A stretch of 64,000 nucleotides of DNA from NCBI RefSeq assembly GCF_003391395.1, contig NZ_CP024190.1:1922001-1986000 (forward strand). The letters run 5' to 3'. Positions 8,409-17,221 of the stretch are shown piece after piece; the first letter of the stretch is position 1; each line of letters begins with the position of its first letter. The notes under the pieces are model-generated. The model made no database searches, was not told the origin of the DNA, and was given only the letters and a program-made list of their open reading frames with translations. Made by a program: the position numbers and the translations under genes. Source of the DNA: Mycobacterium marinum (GTDB taxonomy: Bacteria > Actinomycetota > Actinomycetes > Mycobacteriales > Mycobacteriaceae).

Positions 8409-9874
8409 CTTCATCCAGCGTCCGGGTCCGATTCTGCCCGTCGCCCACCGGTATCCCTCATGTTGGAATGGTTCGCACCGCGCTGTTCAACTGGGCCTAT
8501 GCCCGGCACACCGGTGGCACCTTTGTTTTTCGCATCGAGGACACCGATGCCGCACGCGATAGTGAGGAAAGCTATCTCGCCCTGCTCGACGCGTTGCGCT
8601 GGCTGGGCTTGGACTGGGATGAGGGGCCCGAGGTGGACGGGCCCTACGGGCCCTATCGGCAGTCGCAGCGCACCGAGATCTATCACGACGTGGTGGCCAA
8701 GCTGTTGACGGCGGGTGAGGCCTATTACGCCTTCTCGACGCCCGAGGAGGTCGAAGCCCGCCACATCGCCGCCGGCCGCAACCCCAAGTTGGGTTACGAC
8801 AACTTCGACCGTCAGCTGACCGATTCCCAGCGCGCGGCCTACCTGGCCGAAGGCCGTAAGCCAGTGGTGCGGCTGCGGATGCCCGATGCCGATCTGGCTT
8901 GGCATGACCTGGTGCGTGGGCCGACCACCTTCGCGGCGGGCTCGGTGCCCGACTTCGCGTTGACCCGGGCAACCGGAGATCCGTTGTACACCTTGGTCAA
9001 CCCCTGCGACGACGCGCTAATGAAGATCACCCACGTGCTGCGCGGCGAGGACCTGCTGCCGTCCACGCCGCGCCAGATCGCCCTATACCAGGCGCTGATG
9101 CGCATCGGGATTGCCGAGCGCGTTCCGGAATTCGCGCACTTGCCAACGGTATTGGGGGAGGGGACCAAAAAGCTCTCCAAGCGGGACCCGCAGTCCAATC
9201 TGTTTGCCCACCGCGACCGGGGCTTCATTCCCGAAGGCTTGCTCAACTACCTTGCGCTGCTCGGCTGGGCCATCGCCGATGACCACGATCTGTTCAGCCT
9301 GGATGAGATGGTGGCCGCGTTCGATGTGGCCGACGTGAATTCCAACCCGGCGCGCTTCGATCAGAAGAAGGCTGACGCGATCAATGCCGAGCACATCCGG
9401 ATGCTCGACGTCGCGGATTTCACCGCCAGATTGCGCGCGTACCTGGATACCCACGGCCATCAGCTCGCGCTGGACGACGCGGCGTTCGCCGTCGCCGCGG
9501 AGTTGGTGCAGACCCGCATCGTGGTACTCGAGGATGCGTGGGCATTGCTGAAGTTCCTCAATGACGACCGGTACGCGATCGACCCCAAAGCCGCGGCCAA
9601 GGAGCTGGGGCCCGACGCCGGCCCAGTGCTAGACGCCGCTATCGCGGCGCTTGACGGTGCGGCCGACTGGACCACTGCTGACATCGAGGCGGCCCTCAAG
9701 ACCGCGTTGATCGAGGGTATGGCCCTCAAACCGCGCAAGGCGTTCGGCCCGATCCGGGTTGCCGCCACCGGCACCACGGTTAGCCCGCCGCTGTTTGAAT
9801 CAATGGAACTGCTCGGCCGCGAACGCAGTTTGGGCAGGCTCCGATCGGCGCGCGATCAGGTCGGTTCGCCCTAG
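8405..9874 (+). CDS. gltX: Glutamyl-tRNA synthetase
   Basis: 489-aa class I aminoacyl-tRNA synthetase. The HIGH-box equivalent is PTGIPHVGMVRTALFNW (about residues 11-27) and the KMSKS equivalent is KKLSKRD at 255-261. The anticodon-binding domain follows. Mycobacteria make Gln-tRNA by amidating Glu-tRNA(Gln) with GatCAB, so this enzyme is expected to charge both glutamate and glutamine tRNAs. Notably a tRNA-Gln and a tRNA-Glu gene follow on the same strand. GTG start overlapping the FAH stop. Confidence 0.97.
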   Translation: MTSSSVRVRFCPSPTGIPHVGMVRTALFNWAYARHTGGTFVFRIEDTDAARDSEESYLALLDALRWLGLDWDEGPEVDGPYGPYRQSQRTEIYHDVVAKLLTAGEAYYAFSTPEEVEARHIAAGRNPKLGYDNFDRQLTDSQRAAYLAEGRKPVVRLRMPDADLAWHDLVRGPTTFAAGSVPDFALTRATGDPLYTLVNPCDDALMKITHVLRGEDLLPSTPRQIALYQALMRIGIAERVPEFAHLPTVLGEGTKKLSKRDPQSNLFAHRDRGFIPEGLLNYLALLGWAIADDHDLFSLDEMVAAFDVADVNSNPARFDQKKADAINAEHIRMLDVADFTARLRAYLDTHGHQLALDDAAFAVAAELVQTRIVVLEDAWALLKFLNDDRYAIDPKAAAKELGPDAGPVLDAAIAALDGAADWTTADIEAALKTALIEGMALKPRKAFGPIRVAATGTTVSPPLFESMELLGRERSLGRLRSARDQVGSP

Positions 9875-10017
9875 TGTGACGAGAATCGAAGGCGCCATGC
9901 GCAATACCGGCTGAGTCTTTGGTAGTGTGCACGTCGGCCGACAATGGTTGGCAGTAGTGGGGTCGCGATGCGGGTAAATCTCGCAGATCCGCTCTGACCA
10001 GCTGTTTTAGGCCAAAA

Positions 10018-10089
10018 TGGGGTATGGTGTAATTGGCAACACAGCTGATTCTGGTTCAGCCATTCTAGGTTCGAGTCCTGGTACCCCAG
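10018..10089 (+). tRNA. glnU: tRNA-Gln (CTG anticodon)
   Basis: A 72-nt cloverleaf. The 7-bp acceptor stem pairs 10018-10024 with 10082-10088; the anticodon stem GCTGA/TCAGC encloses the loop TTCTGGT with anticodon CTG at 10051-10053; the T-arm contains GGTTCGAGTCC. The discriminator base is G and CCA is not encoded. It decodes CAG. Confidence 0.97.
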
Positions 10090-10092
10090 CAA

Positions 10093-10124
10093 AAGCCCAC
10101 CAGTGCAAGCGATTAGGTGGGCTT
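10093..10124 (+). terminator. Hairpin between tRNA-Gln and tRNA-Glu
   Basis: A perfect 9-bp stem (10093-10101 with 10116-10124) and 14-nt loop begins 4 nt after the tRNA-Gln 3' end. It could terminate the tRNA-Gln transcript or mark a processing site. Confidence 0.5.
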
Positions 10125-10161
10125 ATCCGGGTGAGCTATGCTGACTGCTCGGATTGGTTCT

Positions 10162-10234
10162 GGCCCCGTCGTCTAGCGGCCTAGGACGCCGCCCTCTCAC
10201 GGCGGTAGCGTGGGTTCGAATCCCATCGGGGCTA
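10162..10234 (+). tRNA. gltT: tRNA-Glu (CTC anticodon)
   Basis: A 73-nt cloverleaf. The acceptor stem pairs 10162-10168 with 10227-10233 (first pair G-U); the anticodon stem CCGCC/GGCGG encloses CTCTCAC with anticodon CTC at 10196-10198; the T-arm contains GGTTCGAATCC. Discriminator A, CCA not encoded. It decodes GAG. Confidence 0.97.
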
Positions 10235-10250
10235 CAACAGAACAAGTGCG

Positions 10251-10772
10251 TTACCGGTCGGTCCGACCGGTACCCAGCACAGCCGGCGCGGTGCTGCCTC
10301 CGACCGGCATGGGCGGCAGTCCGAGCTTGCGGTGGTCCCAGGATCGGGTTCGGTGGCTGAGGATCCGAACGCCGACGCGTTTGTTCATCATCTGGTCGAC
10401 CATGGGCTTCACGTCGTCGGTGTAGGGCCCGGTGTAGCGTTCCCACACGCTGACCCCCACCCGGTGCAGCGCCTCGGGATCGTCGATTATCTCGGCGACA
10501 CCCTCGAAGGAAACCCCGCGCAACGTGTCATAGGTATTGCCGTCTTCGAGCAGGAAGCTCACCCGCGGATCCCGTTTGAGATTGACGGCCTTTTGTGACT
10601 TGGCCTTGGTCTCCAGCCAGATCTCGCCGTCGACCACGGCGTACCACATCGCGGTCAGGTGGGGCTGGCCGTCCGGCCCGATCGTGGCCAGTGTGCCGGT
10701 GCGACTGGTGGTGACGAAGTTGGCGATTTCAGACTCGGACATGACGATGTCTGCGCGCTGCTTTGTTCCCAT
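10251..10772 (-). CDS. Pyridoxamine-phosphate-oxidase-like flavin/F420 oxidoreductase (Rv2991-like)
   Basis: 173-aa split-barrel protein. The family pattern is visible: an N-terminal helix, GTLATIGPDGQPHLTAMWYAVVDGEIWLET, KAVNLKRDPRVSFLLEDG and LRGVSFEGVAEI. Mycobacterial members (FDOR class) bind F420, FMN or related cofactors and reduce or scavenge diverse substrates; which one applies here cannot be read from the sequence. The ATG at 10772 (MGTKQRADIVMSES) is preferred over longer in-frame options, which lack a family match. Convergent with the tRNA genes and divergent from the nitronate-monooxygenase-like gene. Confidence 0.85.
   Translation of the reverse strand: MGTKQRADIVMSESEIANFVTTSRTGTLATIGPDGQPHLTAMWYAVVDGEIWLETKAKSQKAVNLKRDPRVSFLLEDGNTYDTLRGVSFEGVAEIIDDPEALHRVGVSVWERYTGPYTDDVKPMVDQMMNKRVGVRILSHRTRSWDHRKLGLPPMPVGGSTAPAVLGTGRTDR
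10252..10272. terminator. Perfect dyad after tRNA-Glu
   Basis: A 10-bp inverted repeat (10252-10261 with 10263-10272) around a single central base lies 18 bp downstream of tRNA-Glu and overlaps the last codons of the converging oxidoreductase gene. A bidirectional terminator is the simplest reading. Confidence 0.5.
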
Positions 10773-10924
10773 TCGGTCAGTGTGGCAGGCACGGGCTCGA
10801 TCCCTACCGGCGGACGGCCTGCCAGCAGCGACCGCGGCGCCGCGAACTTCGGTGACCGCCCCGGCCACGGGCCATGGTAGAAAGCCGAAACAGCAGCTCA
10901 ACAATTCTCTGAAGGGGGCTAGCG

Positions 10925-11890
10925 GTGTCGCTGAATACCCGTCTCACAGAATTCCTCGGAGTCCAACACCCGATCCTGCTGGCACCGATGGCAATGACGT
11001 CGGGGGGCCGGCTCGCTGCGGCGGTGACCGCCGCGGGTGGCCTGGGCCTGATCGGTGGAGGCTATGGCGAGGCCGAGTGGCTGCAGCGCCAGTTGGAGCA
11101 GGCGCAGGGGCAACGGGTCGGATGTGGGTTCATTACCTGGAGCCTCGCCCGCAATCCCGAGCTCCTCGACCTGATCCTGGCCGCGAACCCGGCGGCGATC
11201 ATGTTGTCGTTCGGTGATCCACACAACTTCGCCGGCCCCATCCACGATGCCGGCATTCCGTTGATCTGCCAGATACATACCCGCGAGCAGGCGCTGCGTG
11301 TGCTGGAAGTCGGTCCGGACATCATCGTGGCCCAGGGCAGCGAGTCAGGTGGACACGGAATGAGTGTGCGCTCCACTTTCACGCTGGTTCCCGACGTGGT
11401 GGACCTGGTTGCCCAACGCTCGGCCGAAACGCTGGTCGTGGCGGCCGGGGGGATCGCCGATGGCCGCGGGCTGGCAGCAGCGCTGGCGCTGGGCGCAGAC
11501 GGCGCCCTGGTGGGTACCAGATTCTGGGCTTGCCCAGAGGCGCTGGTATCGCCGCGAGCCCACCAGCGGGCGGTGGAGGCCAGCGGGGACGACACCATCC
11601 GTACCCGCGTCTACGACATTGTGCGGCAGCGGGATTGGCCGGCGGAATACGATCTGCGGTTGCTCAGCAACTCGTTGATCCAGGCATGGCATGGCAACGA
11701 ATCCGAACTGATACGGCGACTGCCGGACCTGCTGGGCGCCTTCGAAAACGCAGTCGCGGCAGAGGACTTCGAGATCGCCACGGTGCTGGTTGGCGAGGCG
11801 GTAGGTCTGATCACGAGAGTTGGCCCCGCCGCTGACATCGTGTCCGAGATGGTCTGCGATGCCACCCGGATACTGAACCGGTCGGGTTAG
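10925..11890 (+). CDS. Nitronate monooxygenase family protein
   Basis: 321-aa FMN-dependent TIM-barrel protein of the NMO/2-nitropropane dioxygenase family, which also contains enoyl-ACP reductase II. Visible motifs: HPILLAPMAMTSGGRLAAAV at the N-terminus, the catalytic/FMN segment VAQGSESGGHGMSVRS (about 140-155), and phosphate-binding AAGGIADGRGLAAALALGADGALVGTRF (about 175-200 region). GTG start with an AAGGGGG ribosome site about 8 nt upstream. It detoxifies alkyl nitronates in characterised relatives; its role here is unknown. It converges on the MmpL gene and sits at the left edge of the lipid-export set. Confidence 0.83.
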   Translation: MSLNTRLTEFLGVQHPILLAPMAMTSGGRLAAAVTAAGGLGLIGGGYGEAEWLQRQLEQAQGQRVGCGFITWSLARNPELLDLILAANPAAIMLSFGDPHNFAGPIHDAGIPLICQIHTREQALRVLEVGPDIIVAQGSESGGHGMSVRSTFTLVPDVVDLVAQRSAETLVVAAGGIADGRGLAAALALGADGALVGTRFWACPEALVSPRAHQRAVEASGDDTIRTRVYDIVRQRDWPAEYDLRLLSNSLIQAWHGNESELIRRLPDLLGAFENAVAAEDFEIATVLVGEAVGLITRVGPAADIVSEMVCDATRILNRSG

Positions 11891-11915
11891 CCGCCGGCGG
11901 CGGGCACGTTCGACG

Positions 11916-14777
11916 TCAAGCCAGCACAGACGTCGCGGCCGCACCGGGATTGGCCGTAACGGCCGGCGGCGAAGCGGCGTGCGTGGGTACCCGGCGCGGC
12001 CACCAGAACCAGCGGCCGAGCAGGGCCGCGATGGCGGGCATCATGAAAGAGCGGACAACCAGGGTGTCGAACAACAGTCCGATCATGATGGTGGTGCCGA
12101 CCTGGCCGACCACGCGCAGGTCGCTGGTGAGCATGGAGCCCATAGTGAAGGCAAACACCAGTCCGGCGATGGTGACGACGCGGCCGGTGCTGGCCATGGC
12201 TCGGATCATGCCGGTCTTGAGGCCGGCGCCGATCTCTTCCTGGAATCGGGCGACCAGCAGCAGGTTGTAGTCCGATCCGACGGCCAGCATGACGATCACG
12301 GCCATGGGCAGCACCAGCCAGTGCAGCGGCATGTGCAAGATGTGCTGCCACAACAGGACCGAGAGTCCAAAGGCGGCGCCCAGCGAGAGTGCCACCGTGC
12401 CGACGATGACCGCGGAGGCCACAACGCTTCTGGTGATGGCCAGCATGACCACGAAGATCAGACATAGGGTGGCCACCACCGCGATCAGTAGGTCATAGGT
12501 GCTGCCCTCGCTGATGTCCTTGTAGGTGGCCGCGGTGCCGGCCAGGTAGATGTTGGCGGTTGCCAGTGGGGTTCCTTTCACCGCCTCGCTCGCGGCCAGC
12601 AGGATCGGGTCGATGTGGGCGATTCCCTCGGCGGTGGCGGGATCGCCCTTGTGGGTGATGATGAACCGGGCCGCGGTGCCGTCGGGGGATAGGAACAGGG
12701 TCAGACCCCGTTGAAAGTCGGGATTGTCGAAGGCTTCCGGCGGCAGATAGAAGGAGTCGTCGTTCTTAGAGGCGTCGAGGGCCTGCCCCATGGCGGTGGC
12801 GTTGCGGGTCATGTCGTCCATTTGGGTGATCAGTGCCGAGAAGGTGCTGGCCGTGGTTTGGGTGAGGCTCTTCACGGTTTGCATGGTGGCGATCATCGGG
12901 GGCAGCAGGGCGAGCAGTTTGGGTTGGAGTTCGTCGATGCGATCGAGGTCGTCGGTGAGCGTGCCGACGTCTTCGCTGAGCTTGTCGACGCCGTCGATCG
13001 CGTCGAACAGGGACCGCAGTGACCAACAGATCGGGATGTCCGAACAGTGGCGTTCCCAGTAGAAGTAGCTTCTGATGGGTCGCCACAGGTCGTCGAATTC
13101 GGCGATCTGATCACGCAGTTGGTCGGTGTTGGCCTGCATCTGCTTGTTGTGGGTGAGCATGTCGTGGCTGGCGTCGTTGAGCTGTTGGGTCAGTTCTTGT
13201 TGGCGCGCCGCGATATCGATCATGTGTTGCAGCTCATCGATCATGGTGTACATGTCGGCGACGCGGGCTTTGAGGTAACCCATGTTCTCGATGGTCATGG
13301 CGTTTTGCATGTTGAGCTGAAACGGGATCGAACTGTGGTCGAGCGGTGAGCCCAGTGGCCTGGTGATGCCTTGGACACGTGCGATGCCGGGAAGGTGGAA
13401 CACGCCTTTGGCGATCCGGTCCAGCAGCATCATGTCGGTGGGATTGCGCAGATCGTGGTCGGCCTCGATCATCAGCACTTCGGGTTCCATGCGGGCCGGG
13501 GGGAAGTGGCGGTCCGATGCGCGGTAGCCGATGTTGGAGGGGGCGCCGGCCGGGATGTAATGGCGCTCGTTGTAGTTGGTTTGGTACTTGGGCAGGGCGA
13601 GCAGTCCGATCAGCGAGATCAGTGCCGCGGCGACCAGGACCGGGCCCGGCCAGCGCACCACGATGGTGCCGATGCGGCGCCAACGCCGGGTTGTGGTGGC
13701 GCGTTTGGGTTCGAATACGCCGAATTTGGTTGTTAGGGCGATGACTGCCGGCGCCAGGGTCAATGAGGCCAGGATCACCGCCAGCAGACCGATCGAGCAT
13801 GGTGACCCGAGGGTTTGGAAGTAGGGGAGCCTGGTGAAGCTCAGGCAGTACATCGCTCCGGCGACGGTCAGCCCGGATCCCAAGACGACGTGACTTGTCC
13901 CGCGGAACATGGTGTAGTACGCGAGCTCTCGGTCCTGGCCGGCCATCCGGGCCTCTTGGTAGCGGCCGACCAGAAAGATGATGTAGTCCGTCGACGCCGC
14001 GATCGTCAGTGCCGTCAAGACATTGATGGCGAAGGTCGATAGGCCAATCAGGTCGTTGGCGGCCAGCGCAGCGATCACGCCGCGTGCCGCAAGCAGCTCG
14101 ATCCCGACTGTGAGCAGCATCACCACAACGGCCGCAATCGATCGATAGGCGATCAACAGCACGATGGTGATCACCGCAATCGTGACCGCGGTCAACCGTT
14201 GCAGACTGCTGTTGCCGGACGTGTCTTGATCGGCGCCGAGTGCACCGGGGCCGGTCAGGTAGGCCTTGATTCCGGGTGGCGGCGGCACATCGTCGAGGAT
14301 CCGCGCAACTGCGGCAACGGAATCGTTGGCTCTGGCACTGCCCAGGCCACCGGTGAGGTACAGCTGCACATAGGCGGCCTTGCCGTCGACGCTTTGCGAA
14401 CTCGCGGCCGTGAGCCTGTCGCCCCAGAAATTGTCGATGTGTTGGATGTTCGTCTTGTCCTGCGACAGCTTGGCAATTAGTGCGTCGTAGTAGCGGTGGG
14501 CTTCGTCGCCGAGTTTGGCATTGCTCTCCAGCACGATCATCGTGGTGTTGTCGGAGTCGAACTGCTGAAAGTCTTTGCCGATGCGCCGCATCGCGATCAG
14601 TGACGGAGCATCACTGGGGCTCAACGACACCGAATGCTCTTTGGCGACCTCTTCTAGTTGTGGTGCCAGCAGGTTGGCGCCGACGGTGAGCGCGATCCAG
14701 AGCAAAATGACCGGTAGCGAAAATTTTTGGATAGTCCGGGCGATAAAGGGGCGCCCCGCGCTGTGTTCGGGCGTCAC
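11916..14777 (-). CDS. MmpL-family RND transporter
   Basis: 953 aa, the length of MmpS-partnered MmpL proteins. One N-terminal membrane helix (about 18-38), a large periplasmic loop, five helices (about 195-370), a second long periplasmic loop (about 395-740) containing a helical stretch around DELQHMIDIAARQQELTQQL, then the final helices to about 930. The two proton-relay/TM motifs of the family are intact: ASTDYIIFLVGRYQEAR and GSDYNLLLVARFQEE. MmpL proteins export lipids or siderophores to the cell envelope. Its ATG overlaps the mmpS stop by 4 bp. No PKS is adjacent, so the cargo must be inferred from the upstream oxoamine synthase. Confidence 0.92.
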   Translation of the reverse strand: MTPEHSAGRPFIARTIQKFSLPVILLWIALTVGANLLAPQLEEVAKEHSVSLSPSDAPSLIAMRRIGKDFQQFDSDNTTMIVLESNAKLGDEAHRYYDALIAKLSQDKTNIQHIDNFWGDRLTAASSQSVDGKAAYVQLYLTGGLGSARANDSVAAVARILDDVPPPPGIKAYLTGPGALGADQDTSGNSSLQRLTAVTIAVITIVLLIAYRSIAAVVVMLLTVGIELLAARGVIAALAANDLIGLSTFAINVLTALTIAASTDYIIFLVGRYQEARMAGQDRELAYYTMFRGTSHVVLGSGLTVAGAMYCLSFTRLPYFQTLGSPCSIGLLAVILASLTLAPAVIALTTKFGVFEPKRATTTRRWRRIGTIVVRWPGPVLVAAALISLIGLLALPKYQTNYNERHYIPAGAPSNIGYRASDRHFPPARMEPEVLMIEADHDLRNPTDMMLLDRIAKGVFHLPGIARVQGITRPLGSPLDHSSIPFQLNMQNAMTIENMGYLKARVADMYTMIDELQHMIDIAARQQELTQQLNDASHDMLTHNKQMQANTDQLRDQIAEFDDLWRPIRSYFYWERHCSDIPICWSLRSLFDAIDGVDKLSEDVGTLTDDLDRIDELQPKLLALLPPMIATMQTVKSLTQTTASTFSALITQMDDMTRNATAMGQALDASKNDDSFYLPPEAFDNPDFQRGLTLFLSPDGTAARFIITHKGDPATAEGIAHIDPILLAASEAVKGTPLATANIYLAGTAATYKDISEGSTYDLLIAVVATLCLIFVVMLAITRSVVASAVIVGTVALSLGAAFGLSVLLWQHILHMPLHWLVLPMAVIVMLAVGSDYNLLLVARFQEEIGAGLKTGMIRAMASTGRVVTIAGLVFAFTMGSMLTSDLRVVGQVGTTIMIGLLFDTLVVRSFMMPAIAALLGRWFWWPRRVPTHAASPPAVTANPGAAATSVLA

Positions 14778-15202
14778 GCAGATTTCACTAGGCAGCTAGT
14801 CGCGGCATCGTGGGCATCGGCCGTGCGCTCGGCGCGGACCACGCCGTTGACGGTGATGCGACAGCTCAGGGTTGCGCTGTTGCCCTGCGCCACGAGGTGG
14901 GCAACCACCGAGGTCAGTGTGGTCACGATGGTCAACGACCATGGGATCGCGGCGTTGGCGACTTCGTGTGGTTCGGCCTGGGCATCGAGGTAATTGACCG
15001 TGACGACCGTTCCCGGAGGACCAAGAACCTCGTAGCGAACGTACTTCGGGTTGAACGCGACAATGGCGTCGGAGTTGCCCGCATCCGGCACATATCGATG
15101 TGAGCCGAAGACGCCATGCAAGCGCATTACCACCGATGCCCCGACAATTGCGACGAGGATCATCACGATCGGCACCCACATCCGCCGAAAAAGGCTGACC
15201 AT
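14774..15202 (-). CDS. MmpS-family accessory protein
   Basis: 142 aa with one N-terminal membrane helix (about 7-26) and a periplasmic beta-sandwich domain, as in MmpS4/MmpS5: VRYEVLGPPGTVVTVNYLDAQAEPHEV and WSLTIVTTLTSVVAHLVAQG are recognisable family segments, followed by a paired cysteine (SCRITVNG, TSCLVK). MmpS proteins assist their cognate MmpL in export. Translationally coupled to the MmpL gene. A 218-bp gap separates it from the upstream oxoamine synthase gene on the same strand, so it may have its own promoter. Confidence 0.9.
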   Translation of the reverse strand: MVSLFRRMWVPIVMILVAIVGASVVMRLHGVFGSHRYVPDAGNSDAIVAFNPKYVRYEVLGPPGTVVTVNYLDAQAEPHEVANAAIPWSLTIVTTLTSVVAHLVAQGNSATLSCRITVNGVVRAERTADAHDAATSCLVKSA

Positions 15203-15420
15203 TGAACCCCCGTTCGGTATCGCCCGGTCGTCGCGTTATGCGACGAACCCATCGTGACCATGAGGGCACCGTGATTGCGCCGCGAGGCGGGTAAATTCTT
15301 GCATTTCATCGGACCGGCTCGCGCCCGAATCCTGGGAACAAAGCGGGTGAAATTACGCGCCGGGGCGGGTCCGCCGCCGAGAGGGCGTCATCGGGTCGCG
15401 GTGCCCGGAGGCGACATCGC

Positions 15421-16671
15421 TCAGGTGGGCGCATCATCGAGCTGCGGGATGGTCTGGTTTCCGGTCAATTCCTTGTAGACGGCCGCGATGGCTTTTACCG
15501 TCGGCTCGACATCAGCGATGTCGTGGCCCGCGGTTGAGATCAAGCGCAGTTGAACGATCCCGGGCGGTACCACCGGATAGGTCACCGCCGAGCAGAATGT
15601 TCCGTGCTTATGGCGCAATTCGGTCAAGAATGCGAGAGCCGACAGCGGGTCCATCGGCAGGTACACCGGCGTGATGAGAGAGTTCGCTTTCCCGATGTTG
15701 AGACTTTCTTCGGTCAGCGAGGCCTGAAGTTTGCCGGCCACCGCGTGCGCTCGTCGGCGCAGGTCGTCGCTACGCCGCAGCAACCCCAAACGCACCCGGT
15801 TACCCGCGACGATCGGCCAGGGCAAGCCGCGGGAGAAGATCTGGGACCGCATCGTGTAGCGAAGCTTCCAAATGACATCGGCCTGTGATGCGACGAATGC
15901 TCCGGCGCCCGCGGCGGCCTTGGTGAAGGTGCCGAAATAGAGGTCGATATCGTCCTGGACGCCCTGTTGTTCCCCGGTGCCGCCGCCGTTGGGGCCGAGA
16001 ACGCCGAATCCATGTGCGTCGTCAACGAGCAACCGGAAGTCGTACTGCTGCTTGAGTGCCGCGATTTCGCGCAATGCGCCCTGATCGCCGGACATTCCGA
16101 AGACGCCCTCTGTGACCACCAACACCCCGGAGTCGGGGCTCCGCACCCGGTTGATTTCGGCCAGGTGTGTCTCGAGTTGGTCAATGTCGTTGTGGGCGAA
16201 CATTCGGGTCCGTTCACCGCGTTTACGGTGCAATCGAATCCCATCGATGATGCAGGCATGGTTTTCCGCATCCGACACGATCCAGTCCACCTCGGTGGTC
16301 AGGGAGTCAATCAGCGAGATCATGCCTTGATAGCCATAGTTGAGGACCAGTGCTGCCGGCTTTTGCGCATAGTCGGCCAGTTCGCTTTCGAGTAGCTCGA
16401 GATCGTCGGTTTCGCCGGACATCATTCTCGAGCCCATGGGAGTCGCCAGTCCGTAGCGGCCTGCGAACTCGGCATCGGCCGCCCGGACTTCGGGATGGTC
16501 GGCCAGCCCAAGGTAGTTGTTGAGGTTCCAGATGATGTATTCATCGTCGCGCCACGTCATTCGCGTGCCGGCGGCTCCGCCTAACTTGGGAAATGTCGCT
16601 ATCCCGTGGATGGCACGTGAAAGTTGAAACAGCGGATCCTGATCTGCGACAAGTTTGGCGAATAGATCCAT
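15421..16671 (-). CDS. Alpha-oxoamine synthase family PLP enzyme
   Basis: 416-aa fold-type I PLP enzyme of the family of 8-amino-7-oxononanoate synthase, serine palmitoyltransferase and 5-aminolevulinate synthase. These condense an amino acid with an acyl thioester with loss of CO2. Active-site residues are present: His138 stacking on PLP (SDAENHACIIDG), Asp217 and His220 (LLVDDAHGFGVLG), and the Schiff-base Lys251 (YFGTFTKAAAGAGAFV). The GTFTK context is nearer to serine palmitoyltransferase/CqsA-type enzymes than to BioF, and no biotin genes are nearby. The product is probably a long-chain amino ketone; linkage to the MmpS/MmpL pair is positional inference. Confidence 0.85.
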   Translation of the reverse strand: MDLFAKLVADQDPLFQLSRAIHGIATFPKLGGAAGTRMTWRDDEYIIWNLNNYLGLADHPEVRAADAEFAGRYGLATPMGSRMMSGETDDLELLESELADYAQKPAALVLNYGYQGMISLIDSLTTEVDWIVSDAENHACIIDGIRLHRKRGERTRMFAHNDIDQLETHLAEINRVRSPDSGVLVVTEGVFGMSGDQGALREIAALKQQYDFRLLVDDAHGFGVLGPNGGGTGEQQGVQDDIDLYFGTFTKAAAGAGAFVASQADVIWKLRYTMRSQIFSRGLPWPIVAGNRVRLGLLRRSDDLRRRAHAVAGKLQASLTEESLNIGKANSLITPVYLPMDPLSALAFLTELRHKHGTFCSAVTYPVVPPGIVQLRLISTAGHDIADVEPTVKAIAAVYKELTGNQTIPQLDDAPT

Positions 16672-17221
16672 GGTTCCCCCATGATTGGTTGGCTCTGCGA
16701 GCTACGAGGATGTCGAGGAGACAGCGGCTTGGCGCCCGGCGGTAACGGATCAGGTTGCCGACGGTGGAGCCGGGTAATGCTTGGTGGTTGCGGCCCGACG
16801 GGGTCGGGGATTGCTCACCGCCCAGCGCCCGAACCGTGCCGCGTCAGGGGAGCGTGGCCGGTAAGCCGCTCGCGTTTCGCCAAAGCGCGGATTCGGCAAA
16901 ATTGTGCGCACCCGAGCGTCGTTGCAGCGCCGGCACTCCGGCGCAGATGGCGCCGCATCCTGGATCGCCGCTACGAGGATCGAGCGCATCTGATTGGTCC
17001 TGACCTAATGTGCGAACGGTCGGCGAGCGCGGCCGTGTGGTTCCGGTTACAGACAGGATTACGGTAACGACAATAACCTAGCGCGCCCGGGGCTGCGGCG
17101 TTTCGGGAATGAATCGATTGCCGCAGGCAGGGGCGCGGCGATCGCCACCAGGCCTCGACGCGCGGGCGGCTGAACCGGGTGGTGTGTCACAAGATTGGGG
17201 CCGCCGGCCAAACGGGTAGCG
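16672..17221. other. Intergenic region upstream of the oxoamine synthase gene
   Basis: About 550 bp with no open frame that looks coding. A short AT-richer island near 17040-17085 contains, on the minus strand, TTGTCG and TAACCG about 18 bp apart, a weak candidate promoter for the oxoamine synthase; it would leave a long leader. In M. tuberculosis a gene (Rv2990c, from memory) lies in this interval; I see no clear remnant of it here. Confidence 0.5.

Noticed and set aside
16681..17067. 128-codon plus-strand frame upstream of the oxoamine synthase gene
   Set aside because: No ribosome site, poor third-position bias and no recognisable domain; treated as intergenic.
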